From: Fusarium oxysporum f. sp. lycopersici 4287
Lineage: Eukaryota; Ascomycota; Sordariomycetes; Hypocreales; Nectriaceae
Assembly (NCBI RefSeq): GCF_000149955.1
Contig: NC_030986.1
Coordinates: 3,163,185 to 3,227,184, forward strand
Direction: 5' to 3'
Length of the DNA: 64,000 nt
Made by a program: the position numbers and the translations under genes. Below, piece after piece: positions 11,236 through 22,500 of this stretch. Under the pieces are notes generated by a model that was not told where the DNA came from, made no database searches, and saw nothing but the letters and a program-made list of their open reading frames with translations. Every line of letters begins with the position of its first letter. Within the stretch, counting starts at the first letter, position 1.

Positions 11236-14200
11236 ATGGGCAGCAAAAGGAAGCGCGGAGCCAAAGAAGGCACAAATGGCGCACAGAAAGCCCCCAAGCG
11301 CACAAAGAGCGACAACGAATCCGTCAGACCAAGCTCGAAGCTGGCATTCGATAAATCACCCTTCGTCGAGGCGCCAATTGGCGACGAGCGGAAACGAGAG
11401 GCTGGGCTTTATGATCTACTAGGGAGTGAGGATCCCGACGAGCGAATCGAGGCCGCCGATTGTATCGTTCCCAGCTTGCTTGCAGAGGGCGTTTCCGAGA
11501 CTGTACTGCAACGGCACCTAGATCGTCGCCTATTCCGTGGACTTGCAAGTGGTCGCAATGCCTCGCGCCTTGGTTTCAGCCTCGTACTCACAGAAGTGCT
11601 CGGACAACTCTTCGGAGAGAAAAACCTTGCCGAGTCGAGATATCAGGGACTCACCTTTGAGAAGATCCTGGAAATATTGATTGAGAATACACAAGCCATC
11701 GGCAATCTCCCTGGGCAGGAGGAGAGGGACTTCGTTTTCGGGCGGCTTTTCGGAATTTTCGCTTTCGTTAGATCTGGGATCCTGTTCAGCGACATATCCC
11801 GATGGAACGCGGTCCTTAATCTCATTCTAGACCTTTCAAGCAGGAAGGTGTGGCTTCGACCACAATGCGGTTGGGTTATCGTCCAGTCCATCGAGCAACT
11901 GAACAAGAAGCAAGCTGAGACTACACTGGAGAAGGTCGCTGAGGCCAATTTGGCCAAGACACCCGAAGGAGTAGCAATCTGGATCGCTGCCCAGACTCGA
12001 TTCCCTGGTCTCAGGATCAAGCCTTGGCCGGTGCCTCTCCACAAGAACACTTTTGGCGATCTCGCTGCAATTCTGCGAGAAAGTTTCAAGGATTCTTTTG
12101 CTGATCAGTCAGAGCCTGGCCAGCAGATTAATTTCCCAGGCTGGTCTCCTCAATTGCACTACGTGTGGAGTATCCTCTTGGAACACTTTCTCGAGAAGCG
12201 AGAAGCTGGACTTGAGGATTTTAAGCAGTTCTGGACTCGTGTAGTAGATGGTGAGTTTCATGAAACCCTTGAAATAATCGTCACTGACATTTGCTAGATT
12301 CCCTTTTCTCTAAACGTGCCACAGAAGGCCAGAAATTCAGGGGATTCATGGTATTTCGAAAGATGCTCGATGGCCTGTTTGAACTTCCTGCCCATATCGA
12401 GGTTCTCTTCAGCAAGAATCTCACCCTCTGCCTCATGAATCAAGCATCCAAAGAGGATAGATATCTTCACCGAGCAGCGAACAAGGCCCTCAAAGCAATT
12501 GAGGCAACGACCTCGGCGCATCCGGCGACACTTGTTCCCATTCTCAAGGGTCTACTAGGCGAGAACGGAGCTTATAACTTTGACCAAAGAACAAATACCA
12601 AAACTGTCGACCAAATCTTGCAGAATATATCAGGAGAGACTGGCGAAGAGATACTGAAGATCATCCGAACCCCCCTCAGCACGATTGCTAAACAAGACAC
12701 AAAGAAGGCTTCATCAACACTCCGAGTTTACGTGGACTATCTTTCAAAAATTCTCAATGCTTCGGCCTCGCCTACATCGGGGGAGTTCCAACAGACTGTA
12801 TTCTCAGCTGCCCTACAAGAACTCTCTCAGCTGGCATACTCTCAACCCAAGAACATACCGGTAGATACGCTCACAGAAGGTGTTCGAGAGCTCTGCCGAA
12901 CTCGTCTTGAGTCGTCATTCGCCAAGGTCAGCCGAAGAACAGAGGATTACGGCTCACTATGTCTTGCTGTGTCATCCATTGATCCCAACTCGGTGGCAAT
13001 GACCGAAGAGATCAAGACAGCTGTCCAGGAGGCGTTGTCGAGGATGCAAAAGCTACTCAGGCGCAAGGCGGGAGACGACAGTGAGAAAAATCTTTTTCAG
13101 AGTATCGCGATGTTGCACGCCGTGTCTATCTTCCGACTCTACAACGAGGACCCAGATGCTATGGAGGTTCTCAACGACCTTGCCCAATGTTCCGACCGCC
13201 TTGAAAAGGGCAAGTCCGCAGAGAGCGAGGCCGGCACATCAGAGATTATCCTTGAGATCTTGCTGTCAATGGTTGTACGGCCTTCATCTCTCATGAGACA
13301 AGTTACGCAGCAAGTATTTGGTGCCTTCACACCACAGATCTCAGCTGCAGGTTTGGAGCTCTTGACCGGTCCCCTCACATCTGGCGAGAATACCAAAGGC
13401 CAGAAGGAATTGTTCAGCACCGGGGAGGATGAGATGGAGGTCGACGAGGATGAGGACGAAGAAGGAACAGATGCTGATGAGGAGGATAACTCGGATATCG
13501 AGATTGATTCTGATGTCGAGTTCATTGATATTAAGGAGACGAACGATGAAAGCGGAGAAGACGAAGAAGACGATGAGGACGAAGATGGAGAAAAAAGCAA
13601 AGGCGAATTCGACAGACCTGAGGACTTGGACAATGAACTCGAGAAGATCCTCAACAGCCATCGACTCGACAAGGACGTCAATGCCGAGTCATCAGACTCC
13701 GAGGGTGATATGTCTGACTCTGAAATGTTTGCCATCGACGAGCAGCTCGCAGCAGCTATCAAGCCACGCATTCAAGACCGCTCGAACGACTCCAAGAAGC
13801 AAAAGAAGGAGGCCAAGCAGTCAGTCCTCAATTTCAAGAACCGGATTCTTGATTTTATCGACATCTACGTTCGCAATGAGTCTCGCAGCCCTCTTTCGTT
13901 TACTCTTCTCTTACCCCTACTCGATTTGATGCGCACAACCAGCACAAAACCCCTTGCTGCCCGTGCGAGCAAGATTATTTCTAACTACCAAAAGGGCCTG
14001 AAGAAGGCCCGCAGTAACCGCCAAGAGGTCCAGATTCTTGAACCTGATGACATGCTAGACTTATTGCGCGAGATTCATAAGGCTGCCGGTCAGGATGACT
14101 CGCATGCATACGCAAAAGCGGCCAGTACGGCGAGTCTAATCGTTGTGTCGGCCCTCGTCGCTGCGGACAAGAGCAAAATGGAGGATATTCTTGCTGTGTA

Positions 14201-14309
14201 TAGCAAGACACAAGCGAGCTGCTTCTCTGGTGAGGTGAAGTTGCAGTCGTCCTTCATTGGTGACTGGCAAAACTGGTACCGAAATGCAATGCAGCAAGTT
14301 CGGAACTGA
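11236..14309 (+). CDS. POL5: DNA polymerase V / Mybbp1A-type rRNA biogenesis factor
   Basis: Two exons, 11236-12250 and 12298-14309, are joined across a 47-bp intron (GTGAGT..CTGAC..TAG) and give 1008 aa, close to yeast Pol5 (about 1020 aa). The N-terminus is a Lys/Arg-rich nuclear signal. An alpha-helical, HEAT-like body with the family's tandem LLGSEDP..RIEAAD and LxxxGLASGRNASRLGFSL segments follows (about residues 60-130). A very acidic tract lies at about 715-790 and a Lys-rich segment after it. Despite its name the family acts in the nucleolus, in rDNA chromatin and large-subunit ribosome assembly, and is not a replicative polymerase. The start is the first ATG after an in-frame upstream stop. 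The gene is convergent with PRE10, with 152 bp between stop codons. I see no lesion. Confidence 0.88.
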
Positions 14310-14461
14310 TACCCTAATAGACATAATTCCCCCAGACAGATAGGATGAATCGAAACCAGTCACCCTGGGAGTAATTCGAATGCCTGCAGATGAACCATTA
14401 AATTCTAAGAGCTCGTCATCGTGATAGTACAGGTGCCTTGATTTATCTTGACACAACTCGT

Positions 14462-15490
14462 CTAGTCCTCCATCTTATCATCCTTTGCATCCTCATCTTC
14501 GTCGTCGTCGTCGTCATCATCATCCTCGTCCTCAGCCTTTGCTAATCGCTCAGCCTCTTCTCGTAGCTCCTTTGGCACCTCAACATGTCGTCCCTTGGTA
14601 GGGCCGTCAGGCCCACTGATCCAGGTCATCTCCAGCTCAAAATCCTTATCCTTGTTATCCTTCTGCGCAATGTAGATGATGCGCGCAGCCTGCTTCACAG
14701 CTTCCTCCAGAGTAATGTTACCAGCGGGTAGGTCAAGCTTCTCCAACTCAGCCTTGGCAGCCTGTCGACCCTTGCCTGTAGCCGCTCCGTAGTAACCCCA
14801 GTACATACCGCTGGGCTCGATCATGTAAAGGAAAGGACCGCCGTGCTTGCCCTCGATCTTGCCACCAGCGCCAACCTTGGGTCCTGAGCCAACCTCTCCA
14901 TCGACGGGGGTCTCCTCGGGAGTGTCGTAGCCGCCCACGATGGCGGTAATGCCAAATGGTCGAACTGATCCGTACATGGTGTAGGCCTGAAGGTAGCCAC
15001 CCATGCGGCTGGCAAGATCGGATGTGGGGATGGGGGTCTTGAAGTTCTGTCGCCAGCTCTGGGCCTCGTCGCGAGCGCGATCAACGAAGTGACGTCCATC
15101 AGGAACCATACCAGAAGATACCTGGTGAGATTAGTACGAGCTCATGCTAGCCATTGCAGGTAGGTCAACGTACAGCTCCGACATGGCTATCGATAGTTGC
15201 AATGCGCTTGTTGGCGCCGGGTTTTAGGAGCTTGGATGAAACGACCTTCTCGATAGCTAGGACAACACCATCCTTAGCTCGAATACCGATCGAGGTACCG
15301 CCATTCTCTACTGCCTTGACTGCGTATTCGACCTGAAAGTTGCGTCCATCAGGGGAGAAGATGGAGTTGAGCAAATCGTAACCCGTGCCTATCGATGTCT
15401 ATAGCGTGAAAGACAAGCTAGGTCAGCACTTGAAGCTGTCCCTGGATGACGACAATCAGGATTGAGCAAGTGTAGAGGTTAGCTTACCAT
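14462..15490 (-). CDS. PRE10: 20S proteasome alpha subunit, Pre10/PSMA3 type
   Basis: Three coding exons: 15488-15490 (the ATG alone), 15174-15398 and 14462-15121, with introns of 89 and 52 bp; 295 aa in all. After the first Met the protein reads [19 protein letters not shown] and on into the proteasome alpha signature (about residues 5-35). VPDGR, the SVRPFG motif and GAATGKGRQ with a downstream KAELEKL follow. The acidic Asp/Glu C-terminal tail (last 25 residues) is typical of Pre10/alpha7 (C8). It forms part of the outer heptameric ring and is not proteolytic. The first join (ATG|gtaagc ... ctatag|ACATCG) restores the exact family N-terminus, so I trust it. Confidence 0.92.
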
Positions 15491-17599
15491 GATGTCTGAA
15501 TTTTCTGATCAAGTGAAGTAGCGTGATCCGAAAGGCAAGAGAAGATGGGGTGAGAATTGGTGACGTGGAGGGGAACTGTGTTGTCGAGATGTTTGCGACG
15601 GCGTTGACTTGGAGCTTCCTTCACCTAGGCAGCCTGGAGCTGCGTGTTGCAGTTGAGGTAGGTAGGTACCTGCAAGGCTAGAGAATTGATGCCTGAGGTG
15701 TAAAAGGTATGTGCCACAACTAAGCGCCACGCTTCGCACGCCACATTTCAGCTCAGCCTTGAGAGGAGTGGCACACACGTGGCTGTGAAAGCGGGAGTGG
15801 CGGATCCCTCTAGCTCTTCCCGTGTAAATCGATCTCCCCTGCAGGAGGAGACCTTCATGGATTTGGGGTCTAGAACTGCACATCAAACATCCATGGATCG
15901 CATGCAGTGGACCAGTGGACTGAATCGACATAACATGATACTTTATTATAGCATGATATTTCTTTCACGAGATTCCTCTAATAGCCAGCCATATACACCA
16001 CTCGTGGATACTTTTTAATACCTCATATCGTTTCTGTCCCCCGCAACTTTGACGCCTTGAAAGACTAAAGTAGAAAGTGAGACCAGGCTACCATCGAGAC
16101 CCAAGTCAAGCACGCCGTCAAGTTCGCATGTCTCTTGCCAAGGCAGGTAAGAGCTCATAGCGTCAACAGTTGAGGACCACAAAATACCACTATAAAACCT
16201 TAGGTACCTAGGCATGACTGTTTTGTTGCTGGCGGTGAGTCTCATGTGTGTTGGAGCCTAAGGGGAGCTGGTTAGGGCAGTGAATGATCCTGAGATTTCC
16301 ATCTCATGCTGCCTGTATTTTGATTCACAGAATGACATGCACGGCCCAGAATGATTGAGAACGTGGCGAAACTGAGTAAACCACGTCAAAGGAGATGATT
16401 CGGAAACGGAATGCAACAGACGACCATCTCGGCGTTAAGCTAGAGCATAGGACAGCAGTTAGTGTGTTATGGTCGCCTTGTGGCACAGGCTTATTGGGTC
16501 GCACAAGGTCAATAAGACCAGGGTTTGAAGCTCTTGGAGTTGGAAGAGTGTAAATCCTTCTGTGAAGGCGTGAATGAGGCCAGTGAATGAAGTATCGGTA
16601 CCTCGACATAGTATAGACATCTGAGAGCAATATTGCCTGGGAGCGAAGATCAATACACAAATAATGCACCAAAAAAGCATTAAGTTTAGTGCTGGTGGTG
16701 AATGGAAGTGGATGTTGTCATAAAACCCATCATGTGCCTCTGTTAGTTGTGTCTTTACTGCGTCATGACCTGAGAAGGGTGCCTGAGTAAATGAATTAGC
16801 AGGTGTGTGTCCCATCGAACTGTCCCACGTTTCATAGGTGCCTACCCCTCCATGTATTTTCTTTGTATAGAAATATCCCCCGCGCTTCACTCTTGATTCT
16901 TCACATTAACAACGCTCGCCTTGATTTCGACCTAAAGAAACATCATAGAGCGCCTCTGCGCTTCCAAAGTCTCATTATCTCACTTGAAAACTGCATAAAG
17001 AACCTCCAAAAGATCGTCTCAGGCGTTCTTGTCTCCCCACTCACAACTCACTTCCCTTCCCCGTGCGGTCCCTGCAACTCGACCCAACGGTCCACCGCTC
17101 TTAGACAAGCCCCTCAAAGTCAAGGCCTAATCAAGGGTCTTTTGAGCCAAAGAACAAGAGACAAACCTCTCTTTCTTGACTCAACCTTTTGTTATACATA
17201 TCTCTCTTTCTTTCTATATTGACCTTGTCTGCTTTCCTTTGACTGCTTGTCAAAAAGCTTAGCTTAGCTTCCAAATATAACAAAGAACAAGGGTATCCTC
17301 CTGTTCCTTTCTTCATCTGCATTGCGCATGACCCCGAAACACCTCCGTATATCGCTTCATTTCGAATTCGTTGCTATCTCAACCAGGATTTCTCAAAAGG
17401 CATCGAATTGAAATAGGCAGACGACCCCAAGAGCTACAGTTATCGTCTCTATATTCTGATATCAAACCATAAAGCAACAACTTCTCGTGCTCTTCCTGCT
17501 GATACATATAACCGCACCACAGTTGGTACTCAGCAACTACCCTTGAGCTCAATATTATGCATCAACTGCTAACAACTCTCAGAAACAATAGAACCAACC
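15491..17599. other. 2.1-kb divergent intergenic region
   Basis: This lies between the PRE10 start (minus) and the 258-aa gene (plus). It holds a CACGTG at 15776-15781 and AGGTAGGTAGGTACCT and TTAGGTACCTAGG motifs near 15655 and 16200. A long pyrimidine-rich stretch at about 16,850-17,590 is probably the leader of the downstream gene. The short open frames inside show no similarity to known proteins. Confidence 0.55.
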
Positions 17600-18376
17600 A
17601 TGTCATTTTCTCCGTCCGCCATGCAACAGGATGAGCTTGCTGCTCTCCTGGCCCGTAACCTCAGCTTCAACCCAATTCCCGAGCCTGCCCCTGCACAGCA
17701 ACAAGAACCCAAGGCCGATCATGCTGAGCCCATCATCTATACTTCAGTCCACTACACCCACTCTGCACACATAGCTCAAGCAGCTCAACACCAAGACGTC
17801 CCTCGTCGTGCTTCAGAGCCACCCCAGACGCAAGGACCCAGGGTTGAAGCTATACTGCAACACCATGGTGTTAATCCAGCTACTCTGACGCCTTCACAAC
17901 TCCAGCTGTTCAAAGTTGCCGAACCCTCTCAGCAAGAGAGACTTATTGAACTTTGGAATATTTGCCCTCCCGGAAACGGCGGCGATATCCCAGCTCTCGC
18001 CTGGAGTAGCACTACTGTGGAACATGAGGAGCAACTTGCCCGCTTGCGTTACGAACGACTGAACCAGCAGCAACAAGTCATGAGTCTGGATGGTACCCAA
18101 GTTCAGGCAGTTGATGGTAGGTGGGTTCGCAACTCAGAGCCTGAGGTCGAACCATACATGACTTCTGGGTACGAGGAGCTGATGCGAAGAGAGCGTGAAA
18201 GAGAGGCCCGGGACAGCCAGCCCAGGAGCACCTACAGTCTCTACTCACACGCTACAGACCCTGTCTACATGGGTCCGGACTACGCTCGTGAACAGCAGTT
18301 GCTGGAGATGGCAACTCAGTACGGTGCTTACCAAGGATTCCGAGCACCGGAGGTGGACACTATGGATGTTATGTAA
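17600..18376 (+). CDS. unrecognised Gln-rich fungal protein, 258 aa
   Basis: A single uninterrupted frame starts at an ATG in good context (ccaaccATGt). The protein is hydrophilic and rich in Gln, Pro and Glu. The N-terminus (about residues 9-22) forms a short amphipathic helix, DELAALLARNLSF. The best-structured part is residues 90-118, a helix-turn-helix-like segment (ILQHHGV, LTPSQLQLFKVAEP, QQERLIELW, ICPP). The C-terminal third has a highly charged run (RREREREARD) and ends in an acidic tail. There is no signal peptide, membrane segment or known domain. The coding bias and the conserved-looking central segment say it is real; I do not recognise the function. A pyrimidine-rich leader precedes it. 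Confidence 0.7.
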   Translation: MSFSPSAMQQDELAALLARNLSFNPIPEPAPAQQQEPKADHAEPIIYTSVHYTHSAHIAQAAQHQDVPRRASEPPQTQGPRVEAILQHHGVNPATLTPSQLQLFKVAEPSQQERLIELWNICPPGNGGDIPALAWSSTTVEHEEQLARLRYERLNQQQQVMSLDGTQVQAVDGRWVRNSEPEVEPYMTSGYEELMRREREREARDSQPRSTYSLYSHATDPVYMGPDYAREQQLLEMATQYGAYQGFRAPEVDTMDVM

Positions 18377-19096
18377 ATAAACATCGTCTGTCCAAACCGA
18401 GCAGCAGAATAGTATGACCAGATGTTCAACGGTCAATCTACATAGAAGCTCGGGAGGGAGATGGGATATCATATAAGGTGGACAAGTTATACGCCAATGT
18501 GCGTACAGGAAAGGGATTTGTTGATAGAGCCATGGGCTGTTAGTCATTGTTTGGGTTTTGTTGCTTAGTATGGTTATCAGGTTGCTGGATGAGTTTATCA
18601 TGAGAAACTGGCTTCCAAAGGGGAGTGGATAGGGTGGCGTTGGTGGAACTTTCATTTTTTGCAAATCATTTTGCTCCCTCCTCCAGTATCGCCCTCGTCA
18701 AGTACTTGCTGTGTATGCTAACAATTAGTTCTACCTAGAGAGAGTATGTGCAAGGGCAGCAGTTTTGTTCGCCACAGGTACGTCGTCCTTTTCAACACCT
18801 GCCTTTCGGGGCTGCAACTCACTCAATGTGCTCCCGGACTGTGATATTTAATATATGCTTCCTAGCAGTATATCTAAGCCAGGCTCTCACCCACTATGTA
18901 TCCATCTAGAATCAATAAAAAAGCTTTTTGATAAACACAGCATTTTTCGACTTCCTAAAACTCATGGTTTATGCGTAACAAGTCACGTCCATATCTTTAT
19001 TGCTGATTGTCCAAGTCATTGTAAAAGGGGTATCAAATTCCATTCACGCCTTGTGAAGTGAATGGTTATCATCATGCAGTTCATCTATATCTATGT
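18377..19096. other. convergent 3' intergenic region
   Basis: This 720-bp stretch between two converging genes probably consists of their 3' UTRs. It is AT-leaning, with no frame or repeat worth naming. Confidence 0.5.
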
Positions 19097-20410
19097 TTAA
19101 ATTCCAGTCTTCTCGAGCTTCTTTGCCAACTCATCCACCTCCTTGTCCTTGACAGGAATAACAGGTTCCTCTTGAGCCTCCTCGGCCTCCTTGATCAACT
19201 TCTCGGCTCGGTCCTCAGGCTCGATCTCCTCTTCCTCCTCTTCCTCTTCCTCCGCGTCACTATCTGGCTCCTCGAGGTCCTCCAGCTCGTCAACACCCCA
19301 ATCATCCTCGTTGACGATATCACCACCGAACTTCTCCTTGCGCTCCTCGAGAAGCTCCTGAAGGACGGGAATCGACTCGTCGTCCTCTGTGAGAATGTTG
19401 CCATTGATTTCAATTCGCTTCAAAGCAGGAAGACCATCCTTGGCAGCAGTGGCGAAGGCCTTGATACCTTGGAGGTGATTTCGTTATATTGCAGGCGCAG
19501 AGTCTCGAGTTTAGCATTCTTGCCCTTAGCCAGAGCAGCTGCCACGAGGACACCACCCTTGGCACCAAGCAGAGAGTCACCAACTCCCAACTCCTGGAGT
19601 GAGGTCCAGTTGGCAACAACCTTTGACAGAGCTCGGGCCCCAGTGACGGTGAAAGTGTTGTCCTGCAGGTCGAGGACCTCGAGTTTGGAAGCGTGGCTGA
19701 GACCTTCGGCGAGAAGGTGGGAGATACCTTCTTGTCGAATACCGTTCTGGACCATCTTGATCACTTTGATCTTGTTGTGCAGCTTGTAGGCCTTTGCCCA
19801 CGCCGTCATACTTCCATTCTCCAATCGGTTTCGGCCGCAAATAACAGTCTCGAGATCGGGAACTTCCTTTCCTTCCTTTCGCGCAGCCTCCTTCTTGGAG
19901 TGAAGCTCGGAGAGCGCATCAGCGATGAGGATACCAGCGTGAGGGCCCATGCCGTTGTTGTTCAGGTAAAGGTGCTGCAGTGGCACGTGGGCGGCTAAGA
20001 AGGCCACGAGAGGCGCTTGGACATTCAAACCAAAGGCATTGTCGTTCAAGTTGATAGTGTTGAGCTTGGGAAGGTTGAGGACGGAGGTGAGCAGCGAAGA
20101 TATAGCGTCAGGGATCTCGCTCAGGAGTCGGCCGGTGAAGATATCGGCGAAGTTTGCGACCTGGAGAGAAATGTGTTGGCAAGTTATAGCAGCCAGGGAA
20201 AGGTTATGTTTGACGTACTCTCAGGTTCTTCTTGGCCGCAAGAACCTCACCAAGAAGCTTACAGGCGCCAACACCCAGAGTGTTACCCAAAATACGAACT
20301 TCTTCGACGTCTGCGGATCGAAGAGGGGCAATATGAGGCTCGAGATCCTCAGCAGTGTCGAGCTTGAGGCCCTTTCCCTCGAGGGAAAAGATCTTATCGG
20401 AAGAAGCCAT
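19097..20410 (-). CDS. RNA1: Ran GTPase-activating protein, with an apparent one-base frameshift
   Basis: Exon 1 is 20219-20410 (64 codons) and exon 2 is 20160-19097, separated by a 58-bp intron (gtacgt..ctccag). The protein is a leucine-rich-repeat RanGAP: an N-terminal FSLEGKGLKLDT, a repeated LNTINLNDNA / LYLNNNGMG / LEVLDLQDN / LETLRLQYNEIT pattern, and a long Glu/Asp-rich tail. It activates Ran GTP hydrolysis in the cytoplasm and so drives nuclear transport. Reading continues smoothly only if one base is added near 19466-19472: upstream ends LQYNEITS, downstream resumes GIKAFATAAKDGLPALKRIEINGN in another frame. No GT..AG intron fits. Corrected length is about 418 aa, the size of yeast Rna1 (407). 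Because RNA1 is essential, a sequence error is more likely than a dead gene. Confidence 0.9.
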
Positions 20411-21195
20411 TCTATAGTAAATCGAGAAAAGAGGAATTCGCTCAGAATTAAACAGCAAAGATGGTGACGACCAAGTCTAAAAGGAAAAGTCGGTTTAATA
20501 AAATCAAAAGAATGTCGCCGCTGTTTGGTGTGAAGATGAATCGAGTCAAGGTGGGGGTGGGGCAGCAGACAGAATTAGGCAGTAGTTAGGCTTCTTGATC
20601 AGGCTTAGAGCATTTCCTGACTTTTTTATGTAATTTCCCATTGCCATGGGCAGCAGAGCTAGGTTGCTCGGAGCGGCTCGTCAATGAGTGAGTGTGAGTG
20701 ACTACGAACAGACAGGAATACATAGGTATCACTCATCTCATTCGATCATTTGAAGATGGCTTGATGAATTGAAACATCATACAAATGGTCATGACTCGCT
20801 TCCGTAGGGTCTCGTAGTTACAATAGTCGTAACTGTAAGAACTACCTCTTATTACATATGACTGTTTCTACTGTCCTACGCCAATATCTAGTAGGTTGTT
20901 AGTATCCATGGACCAAAAAGAACCCGACTTCAACCCGGAAGTCGGAAAAATTTGGAACACTCACTCATCGGAAGTCACCTGGCCGCTCAGCCGAGCAAGG
21001 CGAGAGTGGTCAAGCACGTGACATTGATCCGACCCGCATCCAATCAGAGCCGGCTTATTGGAACGCTCGATAGGATTTTGTCTGATGCTGCTAATGATCT
21101 CTGCTTGAGCCCTTTTGTCCTCCGACTCCGAGAACGACCTCCCCATCTCGCCGTCTCATATTCGATCGCACCAGCGACGGTATAGCTCGCCCACA
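20411..21195. other. divergent promoter region between RNA1 and CYT1
   Basis: This 785-bp stretch holds CACGTG at 21015-21020 and CCAATCA at 21040-21046 close to CYT1 (see separate entry). Nothing else is distinctive. Confidence 0.5.
21015..21046 (+). promoter_or_regulatory. CACGTG E-box plus CCAAT box upstream of CYT1
   Basis: CACGTG (21015-21020) is followed 19 bp later by CCAATCA (21040-21046), about 150 bp before the CYT1 ATG. CCAAT is the binding site of the fungal Hap2/3/5 complex, which controls respiratory genes. CACGTG is the core of the Cbf1/bHLH site. Their use here is inferred from position. Confidence 0.4.
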
Positions 21196-22500
21196 ATGCT
21201 TGCCAGGTCGTGTTTGCGCTCGACGCGCACCTTCAATGGCCTCCGGAACGGCCCTTCTGCTGTCACCAAGGTATGGCACGATCCTACCACCTCTGCCAGC
21301 GAGCTTCCCGTTTGCCGAGAGATCATAACCACGAACCTCGACACGCCGCAACCACGCCAATCGCAACAGAATGCGCCTCAATTGCATGTACACGATTGCT
21401 GACCCCATTTTCTTCCCAGCGTGCCGCTTCCTCGAGCTCCAGCGCCGCCAGCGATGCCTCTGCCACCCGATTGAACCTGGCTGCCGCCGCCTCGACTACC
21501 CTCGCCCTCGGCTCCATGGCCTGGTACTATCACCTTTATGGACCTGTCGCCTTTGCTATGACTCCCGCTGAAGAGGGGTACGTGATGCTTTCGGTTCTTG
21601 ATTGTTGTGTTTCTACATCATCTCAATTTGGGTGATGAGGCATAAATGCTGGCTATCGATGATCCGTACTGCTATTGCATCACCAATTGCTAACAGTGCC
21701 CATATAGACTTCACGCTACCAAGTACCCTTGGGTTCACAACAAGTGGTTCAAGACCTTCGACCACCAGGCGTAAGATGCCACCGATCCTGTTGAATACGC
21801 CGTGCCGAATTACTGACCCCCTCGTAGTCTCCGCCGTGGTTTCCAGGTTTATCAGGAGGTCTGCCAGTCCTGCCACTCCCTCAGCCGAATCCCCTACCGA
21901 ACTCTCGTTGGTTCCGTCTTGACCGTTGACGAGGCCAAGGCCCTTGCTGAGGAGAACGAGTACCCCGGTGAGCCCGATGAGCAGGGCGAGATCCAGATGC
22001 GTCCCGGAAAGCTGGCCGATTACATGCTTCCTCCTTACAAGAACGAGGAGGCTGCTCGATTTGCCAACAATGGTGCTCTTCCCCCGGATCTGTCTCTTAT
22101 CATCAAGGCCCGTCACGGTGGCTGTGACTACATCTTCAGCTTGCTCACCGGCTACCCTGAAGAGCCCCCTGCTGGTGTTCAGGTCGCTCCCGGCATGAAC
22201 TTCAACCCTTACTTCCCCGGTACCGGTATCGCCATGGCTCGTGTCCTTTACGACGGTCTCGTCGAGTACGAGGATGGTACTCCCGCCACCACCTCTCAGA
22301 TGGCCAAGGATGTTGTCGAGTTCCTCAACTGGGCTGCCGAGCCCGAGATGGACGACCGAAAGCGAATGGGTATGAAGGTCCTTGTCGTCTCTGCCTCTCT
22401 GTGGGCCGTGAGTGTCTGGGTGAAGCGATACAAGTGGGCTTGGTTGAAGTCTAGAAAGATCGCCTACGACCCCCCTAAGGAGGTCAAGGTCCGCCGCTAA
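21196..22500 (+). CDS. CYT1: cytochrome c1, complex III haem subunit
   Basis: Four exons (21196-21270, 21420-21577, 21708-21770, 21828-22500) give 322 aa. The start [15 protein letters not shown] is a basic, hydroxylated mitochondrial presequence. A hydrophobic sorting segment ([16 protein letters not shown]) follows, typical of the bipartite c1 targeting signal. The mature part has [11 protein letters not shown], the covalent haem motif C-Q-S-C-H at about residues 111-115, the RIPYRTLVG and PPDLSLI segments, and an axial-ligand Met region ([11 protein letters not shown], about 235). One C-terminal transmembrane anchor (about 279-297) precedes a basic tail. It transfers electrons from the Rieske protein to cytochrome c in the inner membrane. 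All three introns have GT..AG ends. Confidence 0.95.

Noticed and set aside
13139..13771. 210-codon Ser-rich frame opposite POL5
   Set aside because: Antisense of the acidic Asp/Glu tract, which reads as Ser/Phe runs on the other strand.
19460..19475. Programmed -1 ribosomal frameshift in RNA1
   Set aside because: No slippery heptamer, and I know of no recoding in RanGAP genes; an indel is simpler. Left open as a finding but not as a called recoding site.
19058..19789. 243-codon plus-strand frame opposite RNA1
   Set aside because: Antisense shadow of the Glu/Asp-rich tail and leucine-rich repeats of RNA1; Leu-rich by reverse complementarity, not by selection.
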